Source of the DNA: CBDFGT01 sp965247225
Lineage (GTDB): Bacteria > Pseudomonadota > Alphaproteobacteria > Rhizobiales > Rhizobiaceae
Reading direction: 5' to 3'
NCBI GenBank assembly: GCA_965247225.1
Contig: CBDFGT010000023.1
Span: 1 to 64,000, forward strand
Length of the DNA stretch: 64,000 bases
Shown here piece after piece: positions 52,459-60,727 of the stretch. A program made the position numbers and the translations under genes. The notes under the pieces were generated by a model. It made no database searches, was not told where the DNA came from, and saw only the letters and a program-made list of their open reading frames with translations. Every line of letters begins with the position of its first letter. The stretch's first letter is position 1.

Positions 52459-53682
52459 TCAGCCTTTCAGGTTGCGCTTGGCCAAAGTGCGCAGGCGCAG
52501 GGCATTGAGCTTGATAAAACCGGCCGCATCCTTCTGGTCATAGGCACCCTGATCATCCTCGAAAGTGACCAGCGCGTTGGAATAGAGCGACTTGTCGCTC
52601 TGGCGGCCGATAACCATGACATTGCCCTTGTAGAGTTTCAGCGTCACTTCGCCTTCCACATGCTCCTGGCTCCTGTCGATCAGCGCCTGCAACATTTCAC
52701 GCTCCGGCGAGAACCAGAAACCGTAATAGATCAGCTCGGCATAGCGCGGCATGATATCATCTTTCAGATGCGCCGCACCGCGATCCAGCGTGATCGATTC
52801 GATGGCGCGGTGGGCCGACAGAAGGATGGTGCCGCCTGGTGTTTCGTATACGCCACGCGACTTCATGCCGACGAAACGGTTTTCCACGAGATCGAGACGG
52901 CCAATGCCATTGTCACGGCCATAGGTATTGAGTTCTGCCAGCAATGTGGCAGGCGACAGGCGCACGCCATTGATGGAAACGGCATCACCCTTTTCAAAGC
53001 CGATCCTGATGACGGTCGCCTTGTCGGGTGCCGCTTCCGGCGAAATGGTGCGCATATGCACGAATTCGGGCGCTTCGACAGACGGATCTTCCAGAACCTT
53101 GCCTTCGGAGGAGGAGTGCAGCAGGTTGGCATCAACCGAGAACGGGGCTTCGCCCTTTTTGTCCCTGGCAATCGGAATCTGGTGGGCTTCGGCAAATTCC
53201 AGAAGGTCGGTACGGCTTTTGAACGCCCAGTCACGCCATGGGGCGATGATCTTGATATCCGGGTTCAAGGCATAGGCCGACAGTTCAAAACGGACCTGGT
53301 CATTGCCCTTGCCGGTTGCCCCGTGGGCAATGGCATCCGCACCGGTCTTTTTGGCAATATCGACCAGATGCTTGGAAATCAGCGGCCTGGCAATGGACGT
53401 GCCGAGCAGATAGACGCCTTCATAGACGGCATTGGCGCGGAACATCGGAAACACGAAATCGCGCACAAATTCCTCGCGGACATCTTCGATGAAAATCTCC
53501 CTGATGCCCATCATCTCGGCCTTGCGGCGGGCCGGTTCCAGTTCCTCGCCCTGGCCGAGATCGGCGGTAAAGGTCACCACTTCGGCACCGAGTTCGGTTT
53601 GCAGCCATTTCAGGATGATCGAGGTATCCAGACCACCGGAATAGGCAAGAACAACTTTTTTGACATCTTTTGGCAGGGCCAT
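52459..53682 (-). CDS. argG: Argininosuccinate synthase
   Basis: Joins citrulline and aspartate to argininosuccinate in arginine synthesis. The 407-residue enzyme has the ATP-binding AYSGGLDTSIILKWL (13-27), DLGQGEELEPARRKA, HGATGKGNDQVRFEL, and RDWAFKSRTDLLEFA. ATG 53682 (MALPKDVKKVVLAYSGG) is chosen over upstream in-frame starts. Divergent from a LysE-type exporter gene across about 245 bp without other genes. Confidence 0.97.
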   Translation of the reverse strand: MALPKDVKKVVLAYSGGLDTSIILKWLQTELGAEVVTFTADLGQGEELEPARRKAEMMGIREIFIEDVREEFVRDFVFPMFRANAVYEGVYLLGTSIARPLISKHLVDIAKKTGADAIAHGATGKGNDQVRFELSAYALNPDIKIIAPWRDWAFKSRTDLLEFAEAHQIPIARDKKGEAPFSVDANLLHSSSEGKVLEDPSVEAPEFVHMRTISPEAAPDKATVIRIGFEKGDAVSINGVRLSPATLLAELNTYGRDNGIGRLDLVENRFVGMKSRGVYETPGGTILLSAHRAIESITLDRGAAHLKDDIMPRYAELIYYGFWFSPEREMLQALIDRSQEHVEGEVTLKLYKGNVMVIGRQSDKSLYSNALVTFEDDQGAYDQKDAAGFIKLNALRLRTLAKRNLKG

Positions 53683-53927
53683 GAACACCATCCATCAAAG
53701 GGGCCGCTCATCAATTGAAAGCATCAACGCGCAGCCGGGGAAAATATGGGCGTTCTTTAAGCGTGAAACGATGGCTATGCAAGGCTTTGCGACACATGGA
53801 ACTATTCATAAATCTGATAGATGCCGCAAAGGGGCCACCGCACCCAAAAAGGATTTTTGCAGATCGGCAATTGACGCCACGCTCCGGCCAACCCTATGAA
53901 AGACAACCTTTCCCGAAAGAGCCGTCC

Positions 53928-54569
53928 ATGACCTTCCTCCCCGATGCTGCCACGCTGACCGCCTTCACCCTTGCCACCTGGCTTTTGGCCGCCACGCCCG
54001 GACCGGACATGACGCTTTCCATCAGCCGTGCGCTCAGCGATGGCAAGGCCGGGGGCCTGATGGTGATTTTCGGCACCAGCATCGGCTGCCTCGTGCACAC
54101 ATTGCTGGTGGCCTTTGGTGTCTCGGCCCTGATCCTTGCCTCGCCCGCCGCCTTCTGGATTTTGAAAACCGGCGGCGCTGCCTATCTCTTGTGGCTGGCC
54201 ATCGGTGCCATCCGCCATGGCTCCAGCCTGAATGTGACATCCGCAGAGGGCCCGAAAAAATCCGCTCTCGACAACTTCCTGACAGGCATCGGTGTCAATC
54301 TTTTAAACCCGAAAGTCATCATCTTTTTCATGACCTTCCTGCCGCAATTCGTCGACAGCCATGATCCGCATGTCACCGCAAGGCTGGTCTTCCTCGGCGT
54401 GTGGTTCATCGTCCTGTCACTGCCCGTTACCATTGCCGTGGTGCTGACGGCGGAAAAACTGTCGCTCTGGCTGAAAGCCAATCCCCGTGTGCTGCGCGGC
54501 ATTGACCTGACCTTTGCCGGTGTGTTTTCAATTTTTGCGGTCAAAATCCTGTTCGCACAGGCAAAATGA
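53928..54569 (+). CDS. LysE/RhtB family exporter
   Basis: A 213-residue membrane protein with about six helices. FTLATWLLAATPGPDMTLSISRALS is the PGPD signature at the first helix, and NFLTGIGVNLLNPKVIIFFMTFLPQF the second family patch. ATG 53928 is chosen; the open frame extends upstream to 53715 without a family match. It is divergent from argG, which invites an amino-acid export role, but the cargo is not readable. Confidence 0.9.
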   Translation: MTFLPDAATLTAFTLATWLLAATPGPDMTLSISRALSDGKAGGLMVIFGTSIGCLVHTLLVAFGVSALILASPAAFWILKTGGAAYLLWLAIGAIRHGSSLNVTSAEGPKKSALDNFLTGIGVNLLNPKVIIFFMTFLPQFVDSHDPHVTARLVFLGVWFIVLSLPVTIAVVLTAEKLSLWLKANPRVLRGIDLTFAGVFSIFAVKILFAQAK

Positions 54570-54576
54570 CAGGGCT

Positions 54577-55044
54577 TTAGCCCAAATTCGTCCAGGCTGC
54601 AGGTATGTCGAAGTGCAGAACGTCTTCACGATGTCCGAGTTTTGAATAGAGTGCTATGGCAGGGCCGTCGCCGTAGTCAGCTTGCACGAATATAACACCA
54701 GCGCCCCGTGAGGCGGCTATTGGCTTCAAGGCGCAAATCAATCTCGTCGCGACACCTCCGCGTCGATATTCTTCCAGAACGGCGAGATCGTAGATGTAGA
54801 ATTCACTGCGCTCTTGTTCAAATTTCATCAGTTCGTAGGCGGCAAGCGCACCAATCACTCGATCGGCCTGAATAGCAACTAAACCCACAAAATTGTCAGA
54901 CTTGAGAATTCTGGACACGTACTCTGGTGCTGGACGCTTGCTCGAATACGATTCAGTGTCATCAAACGCCTTTGCAAAAACATCGAGCATACCATCAAAG
55001 AGATGGTGCTCATTGGAGCCTATTGTTTTGATTTCAATTTTCAA
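54577..55044 (-). CDS. AAC(3)-I-like aminoglycoside 3-N-acetyltransferase
   Basis: A 155-residue GNAT protein that follows the AAC(3)-I pattern I remember from aacC1 almost motif by motif: a DVFAKAFDDTESY-type segment for LFGREFGDVATY, then GALAAYELMKFEQERSEFYI, YDLAVLEEYRRGGVATRLI, VIFVQADYGDGPAIALYSKL and a C-terminal HREDVLHFDI. AAC(3)-I acetylates the 3-amino group of gentamicin-type drugs (established). Start TTG 55044 has AGGAG seven bases upstream. By eye it is AT-richer than its neighbours. An IS3-type end lies 24 bp upstream, so its promoter may come from the element. Activity and spectrum are not provable here. Confidence 0.8.
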   Translation of the reverse strand: MKIEIKTIGSNEHHLFDGMLDVFAKAFDDTESYSSKRPAPEYVSRILKSDNFVGLVAIQADRVIGALAAYELMKFEQERSEFYIYDLAVLEEYRRGGVATRLICALKPIAASRGAGVIFVQADYGDGPAIALYSKLGHREDVLHFDIPAAWTNLG

Positions 55045-55067
55045 TTTGACGCTCCTGCTTCGCCTTC

Positions 55068-55629
55068 TGACCTGAGACCCTTGTTCCCTCCAGTTTTCGG
55101 GAGAGTCTCGGGTTTATATTTTGGCCTCAAGCGGCCCGTTTTTCCAGTGCTATTTTCCTTGCGAATTCATCGGGGGTGATGTTGCCCGGTGAGGAGTGTG
55201 GTCTGTTTGTGTTGTAATCCTCCTTCCATCCCGTGATCTGGCTGCGTGCCTGAGCAAGCGTTGTGAACAGTGTTTCGTTGAGGCATTCATCGCGGAAACT
55301 GCCGTTGAAGCTTTCCACGAATCCGTTCTGCATGGGTTTGCCCGGCGCGATATAATGCCAGGCATTCTCGTCTTCCAAAGCCTTCAGCTTGCGAGCATCC
55401 GACACGTCCATGCCGCCATACTTGGCCTTGTATTTGTAAAATGTCGCTTCCGATATTCCATGCTTGCGGCAGACATCGGCTGTCTTCTGCCCAGTCTCCT
55501 GCTCAGTCTCCTGCTCTTTCAAGATCGCAATTATCTGTTCTTCCGTGAACCGTGAACGCTTCATTCTGTCCGTCTCCTTGAGCTGACGGACTCTACCAAA
55601 TTTTGGAGGAAGTTCAGGGTCTCAGGTCA
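55068..55629 (-). mobile_element. Internally deleted IS3-family element
   Basis: A 562-bp element bounded by perfect 14-base terminal inverted repeats, TGACCTGAGACCCT (55068-55081) and AGGGTCTCAGGTCA (55616-55629), with further imperfect similarity inward. Full members of this IS3 group are about 1.2 kb, so roughly half is missing, all from the middle. No target-site duplication is visible in the flanks. It may still move if a full transposase is supplied elsewhere. It ends 24 bp from the AAC(3)-I-like start codon and 12 bp from the flank repeat of the IS4-type element. Confidence 0.85.
55127..55564 (-). pseudogene. IS3 OrfA-OrfB fusion remnant
   Basis: The first part is a normal OrfA: MKRSRFTEEQIIAILKEQE, the helix-turn-helix DVCRKHGISEATFYKYKAKY, and DARKLKALEDEN. 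It then jumps in frame to the end of OrfB, AWHYIAPGKPMQNGFVESFN to RPHSSPGNITPDEF. OrfA's coiled coil and most of OrfB, including both catalytic aspartates of the DDE triad, are gone; only the Glu in VESFNG remains. A 12-base tandem duplication (55493-55504 and 55505-55516) adds four residues before GQKTADV. The fused protein cannot be an active transposase but could still bind the ends. Confidence 0.88.
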
Positions 55630-55650
55630 AATCCCCCACGGCAATATCAC

Positions 55651-56803
55651 CTTACCACCCCATGATTTTTAGCGATGCTGGTGTTTTGCAGGCTTGTGCG
55701 CATCTTATAAGTTCCCTCAGGCCCTGTTTGCACAGGGATAGCAGTGAGCAGGCATATTGTTTCAGGCTGCCATTTCGCTTTGTTTTTTTTGGATTATTTG
55801 CCCATTTGCCACGGCCCATGTGAGCGCAATGGCGACAACCAGCATCATGCGAGAGATTCGCGCGGTCACCTGCAAATGGGTGTCCTGAAAGCGAAAGCCG
55901 CGGGTTTTGCAATCGGAAAACATTGGCTCTATGCTCCAGCGCAAGCCGTAATCCAAAACTTTTGTTCGTGTCGGCAGACAATCCATCGCGATGAACCATG
56001 GTTCTTTGTGGCCTTTGTCGTGAACATAGCCGATATTGGTGATGGTTTTGCTCTTGCACAGGTCTGCGTCCATCAGCGCAGAAAGATTGAGGCGTGCCAT
56101 GTCATCCACGCTGAGCTCCCCACCGTCATGCAGCAGCGTCAGATTGCCTTTCAGGCGAATTCTGTAATGAAATCCATGTGTTTGACAGGCCGAAATCAGC
56201 TCGGGCGAACCAAAAAACCGGTCTGCAAGCACCAAAACCCCGGCACCCTCCGGTACGCAATTTTTGAGCCGCTGCAAAAGCGGCACATAGTCCTTGATGG
56301 CTATATTGCCTTTGGTGGTTTTGACGCTCCAAAACAGCGGCAGCGCGCGCTCGCCAACCCGCGCTGACATCATGGCAATGGCGCGGCCTGCATCCAGCGA
56401 TGTCTGGTCAAGGCTGATCACCAATATCTGGTTCTGTGCCGAAAGCGTTGATAATAAACGCTTTGTCATGACTTCCATTACCGCCATGTCATCAATCGTC
56501 CCAGCGGATAAAAACCGCTCAATCCAGGCATAGCGCGATTCTGCCCGCGCCGTTTCAAGCGGCAACCGCGCCGCCAGCTCCATGGTGTTGCAACTGCGCG
56601 TCTCAACAACGCTGGCAACCATGATCGCCAATTTCTCGCGGGGATTCTTGTACATTGCCGGAAAAAGCTCCGCCAAATCCACCCCGATACATCCAGCCAA
56701 GTGCGCAACACTTCCCATCATCCAGCCTTTCCTGTCGTAAAAGACTGTTGAATCAAGGAATGGTTAACAGTGTCTTAACGCAATAAAAGCATGGGGTGGT
56801 AAG
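55651..56803 (-). mobile_element. Intact IS4-type insertion sequence with 9-bp target duplication
   Basis: An 1153-bp element with perfect 14-base terminal inverted repeats CTTACCACCCCATG (55651-55664) and CATGGGGTGGTAAG (56790-56803). CAATATCAC occurs directly on both sides (55642-55650 and 56804-56812), a 9-bp target-site duplication. Removing the element and one copy gives an uninterrupted sequence GGCAATATCACCCGC. The intact ends, intact transposase and exact duplication suggest a recent insertion. It lies upstream of ffh. Confidence 0.93.
55762..56721 (-). CDS. IS4-type DDE transposase
   Basis: A 319-residue RNase-H-like transposase. The catalytic acids fit: Asp in ISLDQTSLDAG, Asp in VLADRFFGSPEL, and Glu in YGLRWSIEPMFSDCK, which satisfies the Y-(2)-R-(3)-E-(6)-K signature of the IS4 family. 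The frame is uninterrupted from ATG 56721 (MMGSVAHLAG) to the stop. It is encoded within the element at 55651-56803. Confidence 0.92.
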   Translation of the reverse strand: MMGSVAHLAGCIGVDLAELFPAMYKNPREKLAIMVASVVETRSCNTMELAARLPLETARAESRYAWIERFLSAGTIDDMAVMEVMTKRLLSTLSAQNQILVISLDQTSLDAGRAIAMMSARVGERALPLFWSVKTTKGNIAIKDYVPLLQRLKNCVPEGAGVLVLADRFFGSPELISACQTHGFHYRIRLKGNLTLLHDGGELSVDDMARLNLSALMDADLCKSKTITNIGYVHDKGHKEPWFIAMDCLPTRTKVLDYGLRWSIEPMFSDCKTRGFRFQDTHLQVTARISRMMLVVAIALTWAVANGQIIQKKQSEMAA

Positions 56804-56890
56804 CAATATCACCCGCAAAGCTTGACATTCCTGCCGTTTTGCTGTTTAGCACCCGCATCTCAAGTCATGATCATGACGTGAAGCCACTGA

Positions 56891-56965
56891 CCGGGGCCCT
56901 GTTACTTGTTAAGAAGAGCCCGGAAGTCAACACCCGACAGCGCGATGCGCCCTCGGGTGCTTTTT
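56891..56965 (+). promoter_or_regulatory. Structured ffh leader with terminator-like hairpin
   Basis: In the 232-bp gap before ffh, CCGGG (56891-56895) can pair with CCCGG (56919-56923). A second long hairpin pairs CACCCGA (56931-56937) with TCGGGTG (56953-56959), with an inner GCGC/GCGC pair, and is followed by CTTTTTGG. It looks like an attenuator or the 3' end of a short RNA. Its transcript would run toward ffh. A match to any known leader family is not claimed. Confidence 0.55.
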
Positions 56966-57044
56966 GGTTTTGCGCCTTGTTTTTGGCAAACAGAACACCG
57001 ACGTTACCGGAAAACCATTCCGGCAACGAGTGAAGGAAGACACG

Positions 57045-58610
57045 ATGTTTGACACCCTCCAGGACCGCCTTGGTTCCATTCTGAATGGACTGACAGGCCG
57101 TGGTGCGCTCTCCGATGCGGATGTATCGGCAGCCTTGCGCGAGGTGCGCCGTGCGCTTCTGGAAGCCGATGTGGCGCTGGATGTCGTGCGGTCCTTCACC
57201 GACAAGGTGCGTGCCAAGGCTGTTGGTGCCAATGTCCTGAAATCCATCAAGCCCGGCCAGATGGTCGTCAAGATCGTTCATGACGAACTGGTCGACATGC
57301 TGGGGGCCGACAGTGTCGGTGTGGACCTGAATGCCGCGGCCCCTGTTGTCATCATGATGGTGGGTCTGCAGGGTTCCGGCAAGACCACCACCACCGGCAA
57401 GATTGCCCTGCGGCTGACCACGCGCGACCGCAAAAAGGTGCTGATGGCATCACTCGATACGCGCCGCCCGGCAGCCCAGGAACAGTTGCGCCAGCTGGGC
57501 GCACAGACGAAAATCGATACATTGCCGATTATCGCCGGCCAGTCACCGACCGATATTGCCGCCCGCGCCGTGCAGGCTGCCAGGCTCGGCGGCCATGATG
57601 TGGTGATTCTGGATACCGCCGGTCGCACCCATATCGACGAGCCGCTGATGATGGAAATGGCGGAGATCAAGCGCAAGAGCCATCCGCATGAAATCCTGCT
57701 GGTGGCGGATGCCCTGACCGGTCAGGACGCTGTCAACCTTGCCCGCAATTTTGACGAGCGCATTGGCATTACCGGCCTGGTCCTGACCCGTATGGACGGG
57801 GACGGGCGCGGCGGTGCGGCCCTTTCCATGCGTGCCGTCACCGGCAAGCCGATCAAGCTGATCGGTGTCGGCGAAAAGATGACGGAACTGGAAGAGTTCC
57901 ATCCGCGCCGCATTGCCGACCGCATTCTGGGCATGGGCGATATTGTTTCGCTGGTGGAAAAGGCTGCGGAAAATATTGATGCCGAAAAGGCCGCTGCCAT
58001 GGCTGCCAAAATGGCCAAGGGCAAGTTCGATCTGGATGATCTGGCCGACCAGTTGCGCCAGATGCAGAAAATGGGCGGCATGGGTGGTATTATGGGCCTG
58101 ATGCCCGGCATGGGCGGCATGAAGGACAAAATGGCCTCCGCCGGTCTTGATGACAGGATGTTCGGTCGCCAGATCGCCATTATCTCGTCCATGACCAGGG
58201 CCGAACGCGCCAATCCCGACATTCTCAAACATTCGCGTAAAAAACGCATTGCCGCAGGCTCCGGCACGGATGCCGCCGAAATCAACAAGCTTTTGAAAAT
58301 GCACCGTGGCATGGCCGACATGATGAAAATGATGGGCGGCAAGGGCAAGGGCGGCATGATGAAGCAGATGATGGGCGGTCTTGCCGGCAAGATGGGCCTT
58401 GGTGGAATGGGCGGAATGCCGGATCTTTCCTCCATGGACCCCAAACAGCTCGAAGCCTTGCAGAAACAGGCCGAGGCCGCCGGTCTGGGTCGCCCCGGTT
58501 CCATGCCGGGCATGGGCGGCGGTGCTGGCCTTCCGGGCTTGGGCGGTCCAAAGCTGCCCGGTCTTGGCGGCGGTTTTCCAGGCCTTCCCGGCCTGCCCAA
58601 GAAGAAGTGA
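57045..58610 (+). CDS. ffh: Signal recognition particle protein Ffh (SRP54)
   Basis: SRP GTPase that carries signal-anchor nascent chains to FtsY at the membrane. The 521-residue protein has the N domain (MFDTLQDRLGSILNGLTG, ALLEADVALDVVRSF), the G domain with GLQGSGKTTTTGKIA (about 105-119), DTRRPAAQEQL, DTAGR and TRMDGDGRGG, and a Met-rich M domain (RQIAIISSMTRAERANP). A long Gly/Met/Pro tail follows. ATG 57045 after GAAGGA. Followed 12 bases later by a chorismate mutase gene, a typical rhizobial order. Confidence 0.97.
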   Translation: MFDTLQDRLGSILNGLTGRGALSDADVSAALREVRRALLEADVALDVVRSFTDKVRAKAVGANVLKSIKPGQMVVKIVHDELVDMLGADSVGVDLNAAAPVVIMMVGLQGSGKTTTTGKIALRLTTRDRKKVLMASLDTRRPAAQEQLRQLGAQTKIDTLPIIAGQSPTDIAARAVQAARLGGHDVVILDTAGRTHIDEPLMMEMAEIKRKSHPHEILLVADALTGQDAVNLARNFDERIGITGLVLTRMDGDGRGGAALSMRAVTGKPIKLIGVGEKMTELEEFHPRRIADRILGMGDIVSLVEKAAENIDAEKAAAMAAKMAKGKFDLDDLADQLRQMQKMGGMGGIMGLMPGMGGMKDKMASAGLDDRMFGRQIAIISSMTRAERANPDILKHSRKKRIAAGSGTDAAEINKLLKMHRGMADMMKMMGGKGKGGMMKQMMGGLAGKMGLGGMGGMPDLSSMDPKQLEALQKQAEAAGLGRPGSMPGMGGGAGLPGLGGPKLPGLGGGFPGLPGLPKKK

Positions 58611-58622
58611 GGATCGAAGACC

Positions 58623-58943
58623 ATGATGGATCCGGAGATCAAGGCCCGGCTTGCAGGCTATCGCCAGTCGATTGACAATATCGATGCCGCTTTGGTGCAC
58701 ATGCTGGCGGAACGCTTTTCCTGCACAAAGGCTGTTGGCGTTTTGAAAGCCAAACACGATTTGCCGCCGGCCGACCCGGCGCGAGAAGAATACCAGATCA
58801 ACCGTCTGCGCAATCTTGCAAAGGACGCCAATCTGGATCCGGATTTTGCTGAAAAATTCCTGAATTTCATTATCAGGGAAGTCATTCGGCATCACGAGGC
58901 CATCGCTGCTGATTTCAGCGGTAAAAATGAAACAACCGCTTGA
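58623..58943 (+). CDS. Chorismate mutase (AroQ type)
   Basis: A 106-residue helical AroQ-fold domain that converts chorismate to prephenate. YRQSIDNIDAALVHMLAERF, AVGVLKAKHDLPPADPAREE and the following INRLRN are the family's active-site segments (Arg, Lys, Arg and Glu positions present). No regulatory or fused domain. Between ffh and rpsP in the same direction. Confidence 0.9.
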   Translation: MMDPEIKARLAGYRQSIDNIDAALVHMLAERFSCTKAVGVLKAKHDLPPADPAREEYQINRLRNLAKDANLDPDFAEKFLNFIIREVIRHHEAIAADFSGKNETTA

Positions 58944-58999
58944 ACGGCGGAAAACAACACAGGCAGAGCGCCTGAAATGAACTTGAAGGAGAATAGGAA

Positions 59000-59356
59000 A
59001 TGGCACTGAAAATTCGTCTGGCCCGTGGTGGCTCCAAGAAGCGTCCTTACTATCAGGTTGTTGTGGCTGATGCCCGCAGCCCGCGCGATGGCCGCTTCCT
59101 GGAAAAGGTGGGTTCGTGGAACCCGATGCTGGCCAAGGACAATGACAAGCGCGTTGAACTGAATGTCGAGCGCATCAACCACTGGGTTTCCAACGGCGCT
59201 GTACCGACAGACCGTGTTCTGCGCTTCATGGCAGATGCAGGCCTTGCAACACGCGCAACACGTTCCAACCCGGAAAAGGCCCAGCCTGGCAAAAAGGCTG
59301 TCGAGCGTGCCAAGGAAAAGGCTGCAAAGGTTGCTGAAGCTGCCGCTGCAGAATAA
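59000..59356 (+). CDS. rpsP: 30S ribosomal protein S16
   Basis: A 118-residue S16. The start MALKIRLARGGSKKRPYYQV, then ADARSPRDGRFLEKVGSWNP and VNHWVSNGAVPTD-type region (HWVSNGAVPTDRVLRFM) are diagnostic. The C-terminal roughly 35 residues form a Lys/Ala-rich tail found in alphaproteobacterial S16. AAGGAG precedes the start. It ends in a strong terminator. Confidence 0.97.
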   Translation: MALKIRLARGGSKKRPYYQVVVADARSPRDGRFLEKVGSWNPMLAKDNDKRVELNVERINHWVSNGAVPTDRVLRFMADAGLATRATRSNPEKAQPGKKAVERAKEKAAKVAEAAAAE

Positions 59357-59376
59357 TCCATCTTGCTTGATCATTT

Positions 59377-59411
59377 AAAAACGGGCGGCGCTATCCATGC
59401 CGCCCGTTTTT
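59377..59411 (+). terminator. Strong intrinsic terminator between rpsP and rimM
   Basis: AAAAACGGGCGGC (59377-59389) pairs fully with GCCGCCCGTTTTT (59399-59411) around a nine-base loop. The plus-strand stem ends in TTTTT, 20 bp after rpsP. It separates S16 from rimM-trmD, which often share a transcript in other bacteria. Confidence 0.9.
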
Positions 59412-59454
59412 CCGTTATATGAACCCAGTTTCATCCAAACAGTCAGAGGCCGGT

Positions 59455-60033
59455 ATGGCAAAACTTGAAAATCCGATCCTGATGGCAACAATAGGTGCTG
59501 CGCAAGGGTTGCGCGGAGAGGTTCGCGTCAGGGCCTATACAGGCGATCCGATGGCGCTGGGCGAATATGGCAACCTCCACGGCAAGGATGGCCGGGTGTT
59601 TGAGATTCTCGACATTCGCGAAGGCAAGGGCGACATGGTTGTGGTGCGCTTTCGCGGCGTCAACGACCGCACCGCCGCCGAGAACCTGAAAAATTGCGAC
59701 CTGTTTATCGAGCGCGACAATCTGCCGGACGATGAACTGGATGACGAAGAATTCTATTATGCCGATCTGGAAGGTCTGGAGGCCGTGGATGCCGACGGCA
59801 AAAGCCATGGCACCGTATCCGGGATCTTTGACTTCGGCGCAGGTGATCTTCTGGAGCTGAAAAGCCCGGCCAGGCGTCCGGTGCTCATTCCGTTTATTGA
59901 AACTGCGGTTCTGGAAATTGACCTGGAAAAAGGCACGATCCTGATTGATCCGCTGGCAGCGGGCCTTGTGGACAGCGATGAAGACGGCCCAGCCGCGTTC
60001 AAAGGCAAGCCTCAAAAGCCTGACGCGGAATGA
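59455..60033 (+). CDS. rimM: Ribosome maturation factor RimM
   Basis: A 192-residue assembly factor for the 30S head, acting with S19. ATIGAAQGLRGEVRVRAYT, RGVNDRTAAENLKNCDLFI (N-terminal barrel) and the PRC-barrel part EEFYYADLEGLEAV, VLIPFIETAVLEIDL are present. ATG 59455 follows AGAGG and gives the usual MAKLENPILMA; an ATG at 59419 overlaps terminator-proximal sequence. Followed four bases later by trmD. Confidence 0.95.
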   Translation: MAKLENPILMATIGAAQGLRGEVRVRAYTGDPMALGEYGNLHGKDGRVFEILDIREGKGDMVVVRFRGVNDRTAAENLKNCDLFIERDNLPDDELDDEEFYYADLEGLEAVDADGKSHGTVSGIFDFGAGDLLELKSPARRPVLIPFIETAVLEIDLEKGTILIDPLAAGLVDSDEDGPAAFKGKPQKPDAE

Positions 60034-60037
60034 CCCG

Positions 60038-60727
60038 ATGGCCTTTCGCGCAACCGTTCTGACACTCTACCCGGAAATGTTTCCGGGGCTCATGGGCCAA
60101 TCCCTGTCCGGCAAGGCACTGGAGCGCGGCGACTGGTTGCTGGAAACGGTGCAGATCCGCGATTTTGCCATCGACCGGCACCGCTCGGTCGATGACACGC
60201 CGGCCGGCGGCGGTGCCGGTATGGTGCTCCGGCCCGATGTTCTGGCCCGTGCCATAGACCACGCATCACGGGATGATACACGCCCGCGCCTGCTGATGAG
60301 CCCGCGTGGGCGGCCATTGACCCAGAAACGGGTGCGCGAACTGGCAGAAGGCGACGGCGTGATCATTGTCTGCGGACGGTTTGAAGGTGTGGACCAGCGC
60401 GTGATTGATGCCCGCAATCTGGAAGAGGTTTCGATCGGCGACTATATCCTGTCCGGTGGCGAACCGGCAGCGATGATTGTGCTGGATGCCATTGTGCGGA
60501 TTCTGCCGGGCACGATGGGCAATGACCAGTCCGGTGTGCATGAAAGCTTTGAGGGCGGACTTTTGGAACACCCGCATTATACCAGACCGAACCTCTGGGA
60601 AGACCGGGCCATTCCCGCTATCCTGGCCTCCGGCCACCATGCCAGAATTGAAAAATGGCGCCACGAGGAAGCGCTGAAACTGACCCGCGAGCGCAGGCCG
60701 GACCTGCTTCAGCCTTTGACAAAATAA
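60038..60727 (+). CDS. trmD: tRNA (guanine-N1)-methyltransferase TrmD
   Basis: SPOUT methyltransferase that makes m1G37 in tRNA and prevents frameshifting. 229 residues. MAFRATVLTLYPEMFPGLMG, DDTPAGGGAGMVLRPDV, the trefoil-knot SAM site CGRFEGVDQRVID, IGDYILSGGEPAAMIVLDAI and HPHYTRPNLWE are diagnostic. Its end overlaps the convergent TSUP gene by 19 bases. Confidence 0.97.
   Translation: MAFRATVLTLYPEMFPGLMGQSLSGKALERGDWLLETVQIRDFAIDRHRSVDDTPAGGGAGMVLRPDVLARAIDHASRDDTRPRLLMSPRGRPLTQKRVRELAEGDGVIIVCGRFEGVDQRVIDARNLEEVSIGDYILSGGEPAAMIVLDAIVRILPGTMGNDQSGVHESFEGGLLEHPHYTRPNLWEDRAIPAILASGHHARIEKWRHEEALKLTRERRPDLLQPLTK

Noticed and set aside
57543..59006. A 487-codon minus-strand open frame over ffh and the chorismate mutase gene
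   Set aside because: His- and Gly-rich antisense shadow of ffh with no start context.
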